Source: Firmicutes bacterium CAG:646
GTDB lineage: Bacteria; Bacillota; Clostridia; Lachnospirales; Lachnospiraceae
DNA: 39,066 bases
Reading direction: 5' to 3'
Assembly: GCA_000432335.1 (NCBI GenBank)
Contig: HF995355.1
Location: 1,668-40,733 of the forward strand
Shown: positions 31,382-39,066 of the stretch, one piece after another
Numbering within the stretch: position 1 is the stretch's first letter
Layout: every line of letters starts with the position of its first letter
Program-made: the position numbers and the translations under genes
The notes under the pieces: model-generated
What the model was told of the DNA's origin: nothing
The model's database searches: none
What the model saw: only the letters and a program-made list of their open reading frames with translations

Positions 31382-34300
31382 ATGGCTGAAACAACCAATA
31401 AAGAAGTATATCAACCAATGACGTTCGATGCGATTAAAATTGGTCTGGCATCTCCGGAAAAGATCCGTGAGTGGTCCCATGGCGAAGTGAAAAAGCCGGA
31501 GACCATCAACTACAGAACTTTGAAACCGGAAAAAGATGGTTTGTTCTGTGAAAGAATTTTCGGACCAAGCAAGGACTGGGAATGTCACTGTGGAAAATAT
31601 AAGAAAATCCGTTATAAAGGTGTTGTCTGCGACCGATGCGGCGTAGAAGTCACCAAAGCCAGTGTTCGTAGAGAACGTATGGGACACATCGAGCTTGCAG
31701 CTCCTGTATCCCATATCTGGTACTTTAAAGGAATTCCGTCCCGTATGGGACTGATCCTGGATCTTTCTCCAAGAACTCTGGAGAAGGTTCTGTATTTTGC
31801 AAATTATATCGTTTTGGATCCTGCAAACAGTAATCTGCAGCTGAAACAGGTTCTGACAGAGAGAGAATATCAGGAAGCCAGAGAAAATTATGGTAATGAT
31901 TTCCGTGTAGGTATGGGCGCGGAGTCCATTAAGGAACTGCTTCAGGCGATTGACCTGGAAGCAGAGTCCGTGGAACTGAAAGCCGGACTGAAGGATGCTA
32001 CGGGACAGAAACGTGCCCGTATCATCAAACGTCTGGAAGTGGTAGAAGCGTTCCGTGAATCTGGAAACCGTCCGGAATGGATGATCATGGATGTAGTTCC
32101 AGTTATTCCTCCGGATCTTCGTCCGATGGTGCAGCTGGACGGCGGACGTTTTGCTACTTCTGACTTGAATGATCTGTACCGTCGCATCATTAACAGAAAT
32201 AATCGTCTGAAAAGACTGCTGGAGCTGGGCGCTCCGGATATCATTGTAAGAAATGAGAAACGTATGCTGCAGGAGGCTGTAGATGCGCTGATCGATAATG
32301 GTCGTCGTGGGCGTCCGGTAACAGGTCCTGGAAACCGTGCGCTGAAATCCCTTTCTGATATGCTGAAAGGTAAATCTGGACGTTTCCGTCAGAACCTGCT
32401 GGGTAAACGTGTTGACTATTCTGGACGTTCTGTTATCGTAGTAGGACCAGAACTGAAGATTTATCAGTGTGGTCTGCCAAAAGAAATGGCAATCGAGCTG
32501 TTTAAACCATTTGTTATGAAAGAGCTGGTGGCTAACGGAACAGCACACAATATCAAGAATGCGAAGAAGATGGTGGAGAAGCTTCAGCCGGAAGTATGGG
32601 ATGTACTGGAAGAAGTAATCAAAGAGCATCCGGTTATGCTGAACCGTGCTCCTACACTGCATCGTCTGGGCATTCAGGCATTTGAGCCGATTCTGGTGGA
32701 AGGTAAAGCGATCAAGCTTCATCCTCTGGTATGTACCGCATTTAACGCTGACTTTGACGGAGACCAGATGGCTGTCCATCTTCCGCTTTCCGTGGAAGCG
32801 CAGGCTGAGTGCCGTTTCCTTCTGCTTTCTCCGAATAACTTACTGAAACCGTCCGATGGTGGTCCGGTAGCGGTACCTTCTCAGGATATGGTTTTGGGTA
32901 TTTATTACCTGACGCAGGAAAGACCGGGAAGCAAAGGCGAGGGAGACTGCTTTAAGAATCTGAATGAAGCGATCCTGGCTTATGAAAATGGTTATATTAC
33001 CTTACAGACCAAGGTCCGTGTACGTTGTCAGAAGACAATGGCAGACGGACAGGTGCTCACACAGACAGTAGAATCCACTCTGGGACGTTTCCTCTTTAAT
33101 GAGATCCTGCCTCAGGATCTGGGATTTGTAGATCGTAGTGTGGAAGGCAATGAATTGCTTTTGGAGGTTGATTTCCACGTTGGAAAGAAACAGCTGAAAC
33201 AGATTCTGGAGAAAGTAATCAATACGCATGGAGCTACCAAGACCGCAGAGGTCCTGGATGATATCAAGGCTATGGGTTACAAATACTCCACAAGAGCGGC
33301 TATGACCGTATCTATTTCTGATATGACAGTGCCGCCGCAGAAACCGCAGATGATTCAGGATGCTCAGGATACGGTTGATAAGATCACACGGAACTTCAAA
33401 CGTGGTCTGATCACTGAGGAAGAGCGTTACAAAGAAGTAGTAGAAACCTGGAAACAGACTGACGATGCTTTGACAAAAGCGCTGCTGACAGGTTTGGATA
33501 AATACAACAACATCTTTATGATGGCTGACTCTGGAGCCCGTGGTTCTGATAAGCAGATCAAACAGCTGGCTGGTATGCGTGGTTTGATGGCCGATACAAC
33601 AGGTCACACCATCGAGCTGCCAATTAAGTCTAACTTCCGTGAAGGTCTTGACGTATTGGAGTACTTCATGTCAGCCCATGGAGCTCGTAAAGGTCTGTCT
33701 GATACCGCTCTTCGTACAGCCGATTCCGGTTATCTGACAAGACGTCTGGTAGACGTTTCTCAGGATCTGATTGTTCGTGAAGTAGACTGCTGTGAAGGCA
33801 GAGATGAGATTTCCGGTATGTATGTAAAAGAATTTACAGACGGAAAAGAAGAGATCGAAAGCCTGCAGGAGCGTATCACAGGAAGATTCTCCTGTGAAAC
33901 CATCAAGGACAAAGATGGAAATGTTATTGTAAAAGCAAACCATATGATCACACCGAAGCGTGCCGCAAGAGTCATGAAAGACGGTGTAGATGAAAATGGA
34001 AATAAATATACCAAGATTAAGATCCGTACCATCTTAAGCTGTAAGTGCAAGATCGGTGTTTGTGCGAAATGTTACGGAGCCAACATGGCAACAGGCGAAG
34101 CCGTTCAGGTGGGCGAGTCTGTAGGTATCATCGCAGCACAGTCTATCGGTGAGCCAGGTACACAGCTGACCATGCGTACGTTCCATACCGGTGGTGTGGC
34201 CGGCGGCGATATCACACAGGGTCTTCCCCGTGTCGAGGAGTTGTTTGAGGCCAGAAAACCGAAGGGTCTTGCAATTATCACCGAGATCAAAGGTGAGGTT

Positions 34301-35110
34301 GCCATCAAAGATACCAAGAAGAAACGCGAGATCGTTGTTACAGACAGAGAAACTGGCGATTCCAAGACTTATCTGATTCCTTATGGATCCAGAATCAAAG
34401 TTATGGATGGGCAGGTTCTGGAAGCTGGCGATGAGTTGACGGAAGGTTCTGTAAATCCGCACGACATCCTGAAAATTAAAGGTGTGCGTGCCGTACAGGA
34501 TTACATGATCCGCGAGGTACAGAGAGTATACCGTCTTCAGGGTGTAGAGATCAATGACAAACATATCGAAGTTATCGTTCGTCAGATGCTGAAGAAGATC
34601 CGCATTGAGAACAATGGTGATACAGAATTCCTTCCGGGAAGCCTGGTAGACGTTCTGGATTTTGAAGATGTAAATGAAGAGATAGAAAAAGAAGGCAAGG
34701 AGCAGGCAGAAGGTAAACAGGTTATGCTGGGTATCACAAAAGCTTCTCTGGCTACCGATTCCTTCTTATCAGCAGCATCCTTCCAGGAGACCACCAAGGT
34801 TCTGACAGAGGCAGCAATCAAAGGAAAAGTTGATAAGCTGATCGGTCTGAAAGAAAACGTTATCATTGGTAAACTGATTCCTGCCGGAACAGGTATGAAA
34901 CGTTACAGCAATATCAAGCTGTCTACGGATGATATGCTGGCAGAGCAGGAAGAAGAGGAAACAGCAGTGTATGAGGAAGAAGAAAACGATACACAGGCTG
35001 TTGCAGAAGAAATGACAGAAACTGTAAATGAAGATGCTTTGGAAGAAATTTCAGAAGAAATGGAGACAGAAGCTGCTGAGACAGAAGATGTGCTCTTGAC
35101 AGAAGAATAA
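31382..35110 (+). CDS. rpoC: RNA polymerase beta' subunit
   Basis: 1242 residues. The N-terminal zinc finger is CHCGKYKKIRYKGVVCDRCG. The catalytic Mg-binding loop NADFDGDQMAVH is intact. A second zinc site spans CCEGRDE to CKCKIGVCAKCYG, next to the trigger-loop region GEPGTQLTMRTFHTGGVAGG. The acidic C-terminal extension (residues about 1190-1242) is rich in Glu and Thr, mirroring the acidic tail of RpoB. AAAGGAG precedes the ATG. It is co-transcribed with rpoB. Confidence 0.98.
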   Translation: MAETTNKEVYQPMTFDAIKIGLASPEKIREWSHGEVKKPETINYRTLKPEKDGLFCERIFGPSKDWECHCGKYKKIRYKGVVCDRCGVEVTKASVRRERMGHIELAAPVSHIWYFKGIPSRMGLILDLSPRTLEKVLYFANYIVLDPANSNLQLKQVLTEREYQEARENYGNDFRVGMGAESIKELLQAIDLEAESVELKAGLKDATGQKRARIIKRLEVVEAFRESGNRPEWMIMDVVPVIPPDLRPMVQLDGGRFATSDLNDLYRRIINRNNRLKRLLELGAPDIIVRNEKRMLQEAVDALIDNGRRGRPVTGPGNRALKSLSDMLKGKSGRFRQNLLGKRVDYSGRSVIVVGPELKIYQCGLPKEMAIELFKPFVMKELVANGTAHNIKNAKKMVEKLQPEVWDVLEEVIKEHPVMLNRAPTLHRLGIQAFEPILVEGKAIKLHPLVCTAFNADFDGDQMAVHLPLSVEAQAECRFLLLSPNNLLKPSDGGPVAVPSQDMVLGIYYLTQERPGSKGEGDCFKNLNEAILAYENGYITLQTKVRVRCQKTMADGQVLTQTVESTLGRFLFNEILPQDLGFVDRSVEGNELLLEVDFHVGKKQLKQILEKVINTHGATKTAEVLDDIKAMGYKYSTRAAMTVSISDMTVPPQKPQMIQDAQDTVDKITRNFKRGLITEEERYKEVVETWKQTDDALTKALLTGLDKYNNIFMMADSGARGSDKQIKQLAGMRGLMADTTGHTIELPIKSNFREGLDVLEYFMSAHGARKGLSDTALRTADSGYLTRRLVDVSQDLIVREVDCCEGRDEISGMYVKEFTDGKEEIESLQERITGRFSCETIKDKDGNVIVKANHMITPKRAARVMKDGVDENGNKYTKIKIRTILSCKCKIGVCAKCYGANMATGEAVQVGESVGIIAAQSIGEPGTQLTMRTFHTGGVAGGDITQGLPRVEELFEARKPKGLAIITEIKGEVAIKDTKKKREIVVTDRETGDSKTYLIPYGSRIKVMDGQVLEAGDELTEGSVNPHDILKIKGVRAVQDYMIREVQRVYRLQGVEINDKHIEVIVRQMLKKIRIENNGDTEFLPGSLVDVLDFEDVNEEIEKEGKEQAEGKQVMLGITKASLATDSFLSAASFQETTKVLTEAAIKGKVDKLIGLKENVIIGKLIPAGTGMKRYSNIKLSTDDMLAEQEEEETAVYEEEENDTQAVAEEMTETVNEDALEEISEEMETEAAETEDVLLTEE

Positions 35111-35115
35111 TTAAG

Positions 35116-35160
35116 AAAAAAACCAGGGTCATACGCAGAAATGTGTATGGCTCTGGTTTT
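35116..35160 (+). terminator. Terminator after rpoC
   Basis: A 14-bp stem, AACCAGGGTCATAC (35121-35134) with GTATGGCTCTGGTT (35145-35158), contains two G-U pairs and is followed by a short T-run. Confidence 0.8.
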
Positions 35161-35529
35161 ATGTCAGGCATCTTTTATCCCCAACATAGTTTATGTAAGA
35201 CATCATTCTATAGGTAACGGGATAGAATGTATACCTTTTCAGTATTTAGAAAAAGTGTCACCATGTATCGAGAAAATTCTGGTGGTATTTTCTGGAAATG
35301 CTTCAGTTTAATCATTGAAAAGATACTTTTTCTCGGTTTGAAAAAAATGTCACCACTTTTTCGCCTAAAAAGGGTGACATTTTTTCCAAAATAGTAATTT
35401 CGTAATACTTCTCAATGGAATTATCCTATTTTTTAAAGGAAATGTCGCAAAAGCAACAGTGAAAATGGTGACAATCTTTCAAAATATTAAAAAAAGTAGT
35501 AGCAAGTTAGTTATTAGTGTTTTTCCCCC
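35161..35529. other. AT-rich intergenic region with GTCACC/GGTGAC motifs
   Basis: No gene is seen. It holds a very strong symmetrical hairpin: AAAAAATGTCACC (35342-35354) with GGTGACATTTTTT (35373-35385), and inner CTTTTT/AAAAAG. This could terminate transcription from both sides. The same six-base motif recurs outside the hairpin as GTCACC at 35257-35262 and GGTGAC at 35467-35472. Confidence 0.65.
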
Positions 35530-35558
35530 TTGACTTTTTGAAGCCTCAAGGCTATAAT
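35530..35558 (+). promoter_or_regulatory. Promoter of rpsL-rpsG-fusA
   Basis: TTGACT (35530-35535) and a perfect TATAAT (35553-35558) are 17 bp apart; the leader before rpsL is about 100 nt. Confidence 0.85.
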
Positions 35559-35662
35559 ACAAAAGCGTGCATAGAAATGCAGTTATTTTTGTGTGCGATT
35601 ATGTATGAATAATAGCAACCACAGAACCAAGAAACGGAAAATACTACAGGAGGTGAAATGGA

Positions 35663-36076
35663 ATGCCTACATTTAATCAGTTAGTAAGAAAGGGACGTCA
35701 GACTTCTGTTAAGAAATCTACTGCTCCTGCTCTGCAGAAAAGTTTTAACTCTTTAAGAAAAAAATCCAGCGATTTGTCTTCACCACAGAAGAGAGGTGTG
35801 TGTACAGCTGTTAAGACTGCTACACCTAAGAAACCTAACTCCGCTCTTCGTAAAATCGCCAGAGTACGTCTTTCCAACGGAATCGAAGTGACAAGCTACA
35901 TCCCAGGAGAAGGTCACAACCTTCAGGAGCATAGTGTTGTTCTGATCCGTGGTGGTCGTGTTAAAGACTTACCAGGTACAAGATACCACATCATCAGAGG
36001 TACACTTGACACTGCAGGTGTTGCTAATAGAAAACAGGCTCGTTCCAAATACGGAGCAAAGAGACCTAAAAAATAA
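35663..36076 (+). CDS. rpsL: Ribosomal protein uS12
   Basis: 137 residues, the longer Gram-positive form. It starts MPTFNQLVRKGRQTSVKKST and has SSPQKRGVCTAVKTATPKKP. The decoding-centre lysines in TPKKPNSALRK (56-57) are present, so no streptomycin-resistance change is seen at these positions. GRVKDLPGTRYHIIRGTLDT is intact. It lies in the A-site decoding region of the 30S subunit. AGGAGG precedes the start. First gene of the str operon (rpsL-rpsG-fusA). Confidence 0.98.
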   Translation: MPTFNQLVRKGRQTSVKKSTAPALQKSFNSLRKKSSDLSSPQKRGVCTAVKTATPKKPNSALRKIARVRLSNGIEVTSYIPGEGHNLQEHSVVLIRGGRVKDLPGTRYHIIRGTLDTAGVANRKQARSKYGAKRPKK

Positions 36077-36411
36077 ACGCGTTTGCATTGAGCCATGCGC
36101 AGCCTGACAGAAGGTGGCAGAACGGGGTGCTTGCACACCGGGCTGGCAACTTATGGAAGGATGCATACGGCGAAAGCCGTGATGCGAGCAAGCTTTGCTT
36201 GCGAGAATCAGCATGGCGAAAGAGACCATGCGCAATAATATAGAACAAACATCACAGACACTATGTACGGCGATTCCATTTATACCCTGATGGTTGCGGG
36301 TAAAATAGAGGAATTTACCAGTGCGAACACATAGTAGACGGTACTGAATAACTGCTCAGACTGTCATGTGAGTACCTAAGAGATAATCTATTGATTAAGG
36401 AGGGAAGTAAC
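36077..36411 (+). repeat. Hairpin array in the rpsL-rpsG intergenic region
   Basis: A 335-bp gap, long for this operon. Successive stems: GGTG/CACC (36126-36129 / 36136-36139); GCATACGGC-GAAA-GCCGT(G)ATGC (36163-36185, GAAA tetraloop); GCAAGC-TTT-GCTTGC (36188-36202); GCATGG/CCATGC (36211-36216 / 36226-36231); and TACCC/GGGTA (36283-36287 / 36298-36302). None has a T-tract, so they are not ordinary terminators. They may be RNA processing or translational control structures, or a degenerate repetitive element. The rpsG ribosome binding site lies at its end (36398-36404). Confidence 0.65.
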
Positions 36412-36882
36412 GTGCCACGTAAAGGACATACTCAGAAAAGAGACGTTTTGGCAGATCCACTGTACAACAATAAAGTGGTTACTAAACTTATCAATAACAT
36501 CATGTTAGACGGTAAGAAAGGTGTAGCACAGAAGATTGTTTACGGTGCTTTCGCTAAAGTAGAAGAAAAAGCTGGAAAACCAGCAATCGAAGTTTTTGAA
36601 GAAGCTATGAATAACATTATGCCTGTACTGGAAGTAAAGGCAAGACGTATCGGTGGAGCTACTTATCAGGTGCCTATCGAAGTTCGTCCGGAAAGACGTC
36701 AGGCTCTGGCTCTTCGCTGGCTGACACTGTATTCTCGTAAAAGAGGAGAGAAGACAATGGAAGACAGACTGGCAAATGAGCTTCTGGATGCAATGAACAA
36801 CACCGGTGCATCTGTTAAGAAGAAAGAAGACATGCATAAAATGGCAGAAGCTAATAAGGCGTTTGCTCATTACAGATTCTAA
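36412..36882 (+). CDS. rpsG: Ribosomal protein uS7
   Basis: 156 residues, exactly the usual length. The start is GTG, seven bases after AAGGAGG; the product begins PRKGHTQKRDVLADPLYNNK. Family blocks ARRIGGATYQVPIEVRPERR and LALRWLTLYSRKRGEKTMED are complete, with the C-terminal KMAEANKAFAHYRF. It nucleates assembly of the 30S head and often autoregulates the str operon. It is separated from fusA by only 14 bp. Confidence 0.97.
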   Translation: MPRKGHTQKRDVLADPLYNNKVVTKLINNIMLDGKKGVAQKIVYGAFAKVEEKAGKPAIEVFEEAMNNIMPVLEVKARRIGGATYQVPIEVRPERRQALALRWLTLYSRKRGEKTMEDRLANELLDAMNNTGASVKKKEDMHKMAEANKAFAHYRF

Positions 36883-36896
36883 AGGAGGAAATCCAA

Positions 36897-39014
36897 TTGG
36901 CTGGAAGAGAATATCCATTAGAGAGAACCAGAAATATTGGTATTATGGCTCATATCGATGCGGGTAAAACCACAACAACTGAGCGTATTCTGTATTATAC
37001 CGGTGTAAATTATAAAATCGGAGATACCCATGAAGGAACTGCTACCATGGACTGGATGGAGCAGGAGCAGGAGAGAGGTATTACAATTACTTCTGCTGCT
37101 ACAACCTGTCACTGGACACTGGAAGAGCAGACAAAACCGAAGGCTGGTGCATTAGAGCATCGTATCAATATCATTGATACACCAGGACACGTAGACTTTA
37201 CTGTAGAAGTAGAGCGTTCTCTTCGTGTACTGGATGGTGCTGTAGGTGTATTCTGTGCTAAAGGTGGTGTAGAGCCTCAGTCTGAAAACGTTTGGCGTCA
37301 GGCTGATACCTACAATGTACCTCGTATGGCATTCATCAATAAGATGGATATCCTGGGTGCAGATTTCTATGGTGCCGTAGAGCAGATTAAGACAAGATTG
37401 GGTAAAAACGCAATCTGTCTGCAGCTGCCAATCGGTAAAGAAAATGATTTCATAGGAATCATTGACCTGTTTGAAATGAAAGCTTACATCTACAATGATG
37501 ATAAGGGAGATGACATCAGTGTAACAGATATTCCTGAAGATATGCAGGATGATGCAGAGCTGTATCATACCGAACTGGTAGAAAAAGTCTGCGAGCTGGA
37601 TGATGACCTGATGATGGCATATCTGGAAGGTGAAGAGCCTTCTGTAGATGAGATGAAAGCAGCTTTGAGAAAAGCTACCTGCGAATGTGCGGCAGTTCCT
37701 GTTTGCTGCGGAACTGCATACAGAAACAAAGGTGTTCAGAAGCTTCTGGATGCAATCATTGAATATATGCCGTCTCCATTAGATATCCCTGCTATTCAGG
37801 GAACTGATCTGGATGGAAATGAAATCGTGAGACATTCATCTGATGATGAGCCGTTCTCCGCTTTGGCATTCAAGATCATGACAGACCCATTCGTTGGTAA
37901 ACTGGCATACTTCCGCGTATACTCAGGAACCATGAATGCAGGTTCTTATGTATTAAATGCAACAAAAGGCAAGAAAGAGCGTGTTGGTCGTATCCTTCAG
38001 ATGCATGCCAATAAACGTGAAGAGCTTGCTAAAGTATATTCCGGTGATATCGCTGCAGCAATCGGATTTAAGTTCACTACAACAGGTGATACAATCTGTG
38101 ACGAGCAGCATCCGGTAATCCTGGAATCCATGGAATTCCCGGAACCAGTTATCGAGCTGGCTATCGAGCCTAAGACAAAAGCTGGTCAGGGTAAACTGGG
38201 TGAATCTCTTGCAAAACTTGCAGAAGAAGATCCTACATTCCGTGCCCATACAAACCAGGAAACAGGTCAGACCATTATCGCTGGTATGGGTGAGCTGCAT
38301 CTGGATATCATCGTTGACCGTCTGCTTCGTGAATTCAAGGTAGAGGCTAACGTAGGTGCACCTCAGGTAGCATACAAAGAGACAATCACAAAACCAGTAG
38401 ACGTTGAGCACAAATATGCAAAACAGTCTGGTGGACGTGGACAGTATGGTCACTGTAAAGTTAAATTTACTCCGATGGATGCAAATGCAGAAGAAACCTA
38501 CAAGTTTGAGTCTACTGTAGTTGGTGGTGCTATTCCGAAAGAGTACATCCCGGCTGTAGGCGAAGGTATTGAGGAAGCTATGAAGTCCGGTATTCTGGGC
38601 GGATTCCCGGTAGTAGGTGTTCATGCAAATGTATATGACGGTTCTTACCATGAAGTCGACTCTTCCGAGATGGCTTTCCATATTGCCGGATCCATGGCAT
38701 TTAAAGATGCTATGCAGAAAGCATCTCCGGTACTGCTGGAGCCTATCATGAGAGTAGAAGTTACTACTCCGGAAGATTACATGGGTGATGTTATCGGTGA
38801 TATCAACTCCCGTCGTGGACGTATCGAAGGTATGGAAGATATCGGCGGTGGAAAAATGATCCGCGGATATGTGCCGCTGGCTGAAATGTTCGGATATGCA
38901 ACAGATCTGCGTTCCAGAACACAGGGTCGTGGTAACTACTCCATGTTCTTTGACAGATATGAGCCGGTTCCGAAGTCCGTACAGGAAAAAGTTCTCTCTG
39001 CAAAGGGAAAATAA
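36897..39014 (+). CDS. fusA: Elongation factor G
   Basis: 705 residues. The start codon is TTG, placed eight bases after AGGAGG, where EF-G of related bacteria begins (AGREYPLERTRNIGIMAHID). GTP-binding motifs: G1 AHIDAGKT (18-25), G3 DTPGHVD (94-100), G4 NKMD (148-151). Domain IV shows SGGRGQYGHCKVKFTPMD, and domain V ends with RSRTQGRGNYSMFFDRYEPV. It is the GTPase that moves tRNA and mRNA through the ribosome; all five domains are present. Third gene of the str operon. Confidence 0.98.
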   Translation: MAGREYPLERTRNIGIMAHIDAGKTTTTERILYYTGVNYKIGDTHEGTATMDWMEQEQERGITITSAATTCHWTLEEQTKPKAGALEHRINIIDTPGHVDFTVEVERSLRVLDGAVGVFCAKGGVEPQSENVWRQADTYNVPRMAFINKMDILGADFYGAVEQIKTRLGKNAICLQLPIGKENDFIGIIDLFEMKAYIYNDDKGDDISVTDIPEDMQDDAELYHTELVEKVCELDDDLMMAYLEGEEPSVDEMKAALRKATCECAAVPVCCGTAYRNKGVQKLLDAIIEYMPSPLDIPAIQGTDLDGNEIVRHSSDDEPFSALAFKIMTDPFVGKLAYFRVYSGTMNAGSYVLNATKGKKERVGRILQMHANKREELAKVYSGDIAAAIGFKFTTTGDTICDEQHPVILESMEFPEPVIELAIEPKTKAGQGKLGESLAKLAEEDPTFRAHTNQETGQTIIAGMGELHLDIIVDRLLREFKVEANVGAPQVAYKETITKPVDVEHKYAKQSGGRGQYGHCKVKFTPMDANAEETYKFESTVVGGAIPKEYIPAVGEGIEEAMKSGILGGFPVVGVHANVYDGSYHEVDSSEMAFHIAGSMAFKDAMQKASPVLLEPIMRVEVTTPEDYMGDVIGDINSRRGRIEGMEDIGGGKMIRGYVPLAEMFGYATDLRSRTQGRGNYSMFFDRYEPVPKSVQEKVLSAKGK

Positions 39015-39026
39015 TAAAACTATGAC

Positions 39027-39055
39027 TTGCAAATATCCTTGATTTGCAATATAAT
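39027..39055 (+). promoter_or_regulatory. Promoter at right edge, probably for tuf
   Basis: TTGCAA (39027-39032) and a perfect TATAAT (39050-39055) are 17 bp apart. tuf commonly follows fusA, though the gene itself is beyond the window. A 10-bp inverted repeat, TATCCTTGAT (39034-39043) with ATCAAGGATA (39054-39063), overlaps the -10. Confidence 0.7.
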
Positions 39056-39066
39056 CAAGGATAGCA

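Noticed and set aside
28587..39032. Long minus-strand open frames opposite rpoB, rpoC and fusA (up to about 480 codons)
   Set aside because: They lie entirely antisense to strongly conserved genes, have no ribosome binding sites, and show compositions (many Cys, His, Phe and Ser) typical of the complement of highly biased codons.
1..39066. CRISPR arrays, tRNA genes, complete insertion sequences
   Set aside because: Scanning by eye showed no regularly spaced repeats, no cloverleaf with TTCGA-type arm in the gaps, and no transposase motifs; a tool-based search could still find small or degenerate cases.

Overview
The window looks like a chromosomal segment of a low-to-mid GC Gram-positive Clostridia bacterium, most likely Lachnospiraceae (Blautia / Mediterraneibacter / Dorea type). 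The reasons are the ribosomal-protein and RNA polymerase sequences, strong AGGAGG-type ribosome binding sites, TTGACA-N17-TATAAT promoters, many intrinsic terminators, and a Gram-positive style S12. Family assignments come from recognising the sequence, not from searches.

Layout. 1-355: 3' end of a methionyl-tRNA synthetase type tRNA-binding domain, broken by a 64-bp tandem duplication. 481-5416: a two-component system (OmpR-type regulator, histidine kinase with no membrane segment) followed by a MacB/FtsX-type ABC ATPase and permease, probably a peptide-stress or antimicrobial-peptide module. 5417-7120: a gene graveyard with an unidentified minus-strand tail, an apparently intact Cys-rich mini-protein, and a Fic N-terminus joined in frame to a DUF1016/PDDEXK nuclease remnant, with two in-frame stops. 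7255-10626: four tightly packed genes for unrecognised membrane proteins, one with a zinc ribbon; this is the best candidate here for an undescribed system. 10647-12491: an ABC-F ATPase behind a long leader with a terminator, typical of antibiotic-inducible ribosome-protection genes. 12520-17017: an NSS-family Na+ symporter, a convergent MATE exporter, a small unknown protein and an AraC-type regulator.

17102-20841 is the rpmG-secE-nusG-rplK-rplA and rplJ-rplL ribosomal block. It carries a canonical L10 leader with attenuator, two near-identical structured elements in front of rplK and rplA that look like L1 autoregulatory sites, and a covarying repeated hairpin between rplJ and rplL. 20863-27326 interrupts the usual rplL-rpoB junction: a minus-strand unknown gene, a LacI regulator and a divergent sugar operon (solute-binding lipoprotein, two permeases, GH32 beta-fructosidase) with clear LacI operators. 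No ABC ATPase gene accompanies the operon, so a shared MsmK/MalK-type ATPase encoded elsewhere is presumably used. 27361-39014 continues with rpoB-rpoC and then rpsL-rpsG-fusA under their own promoters. A last promoter at the right edge probably drives tuf.

I see no tRNA, rRNA, CRISPR array, complete insertion sequence or replication origin. Promoters, operators and RNA elements were read by eye; none has been folded or searched computationally.
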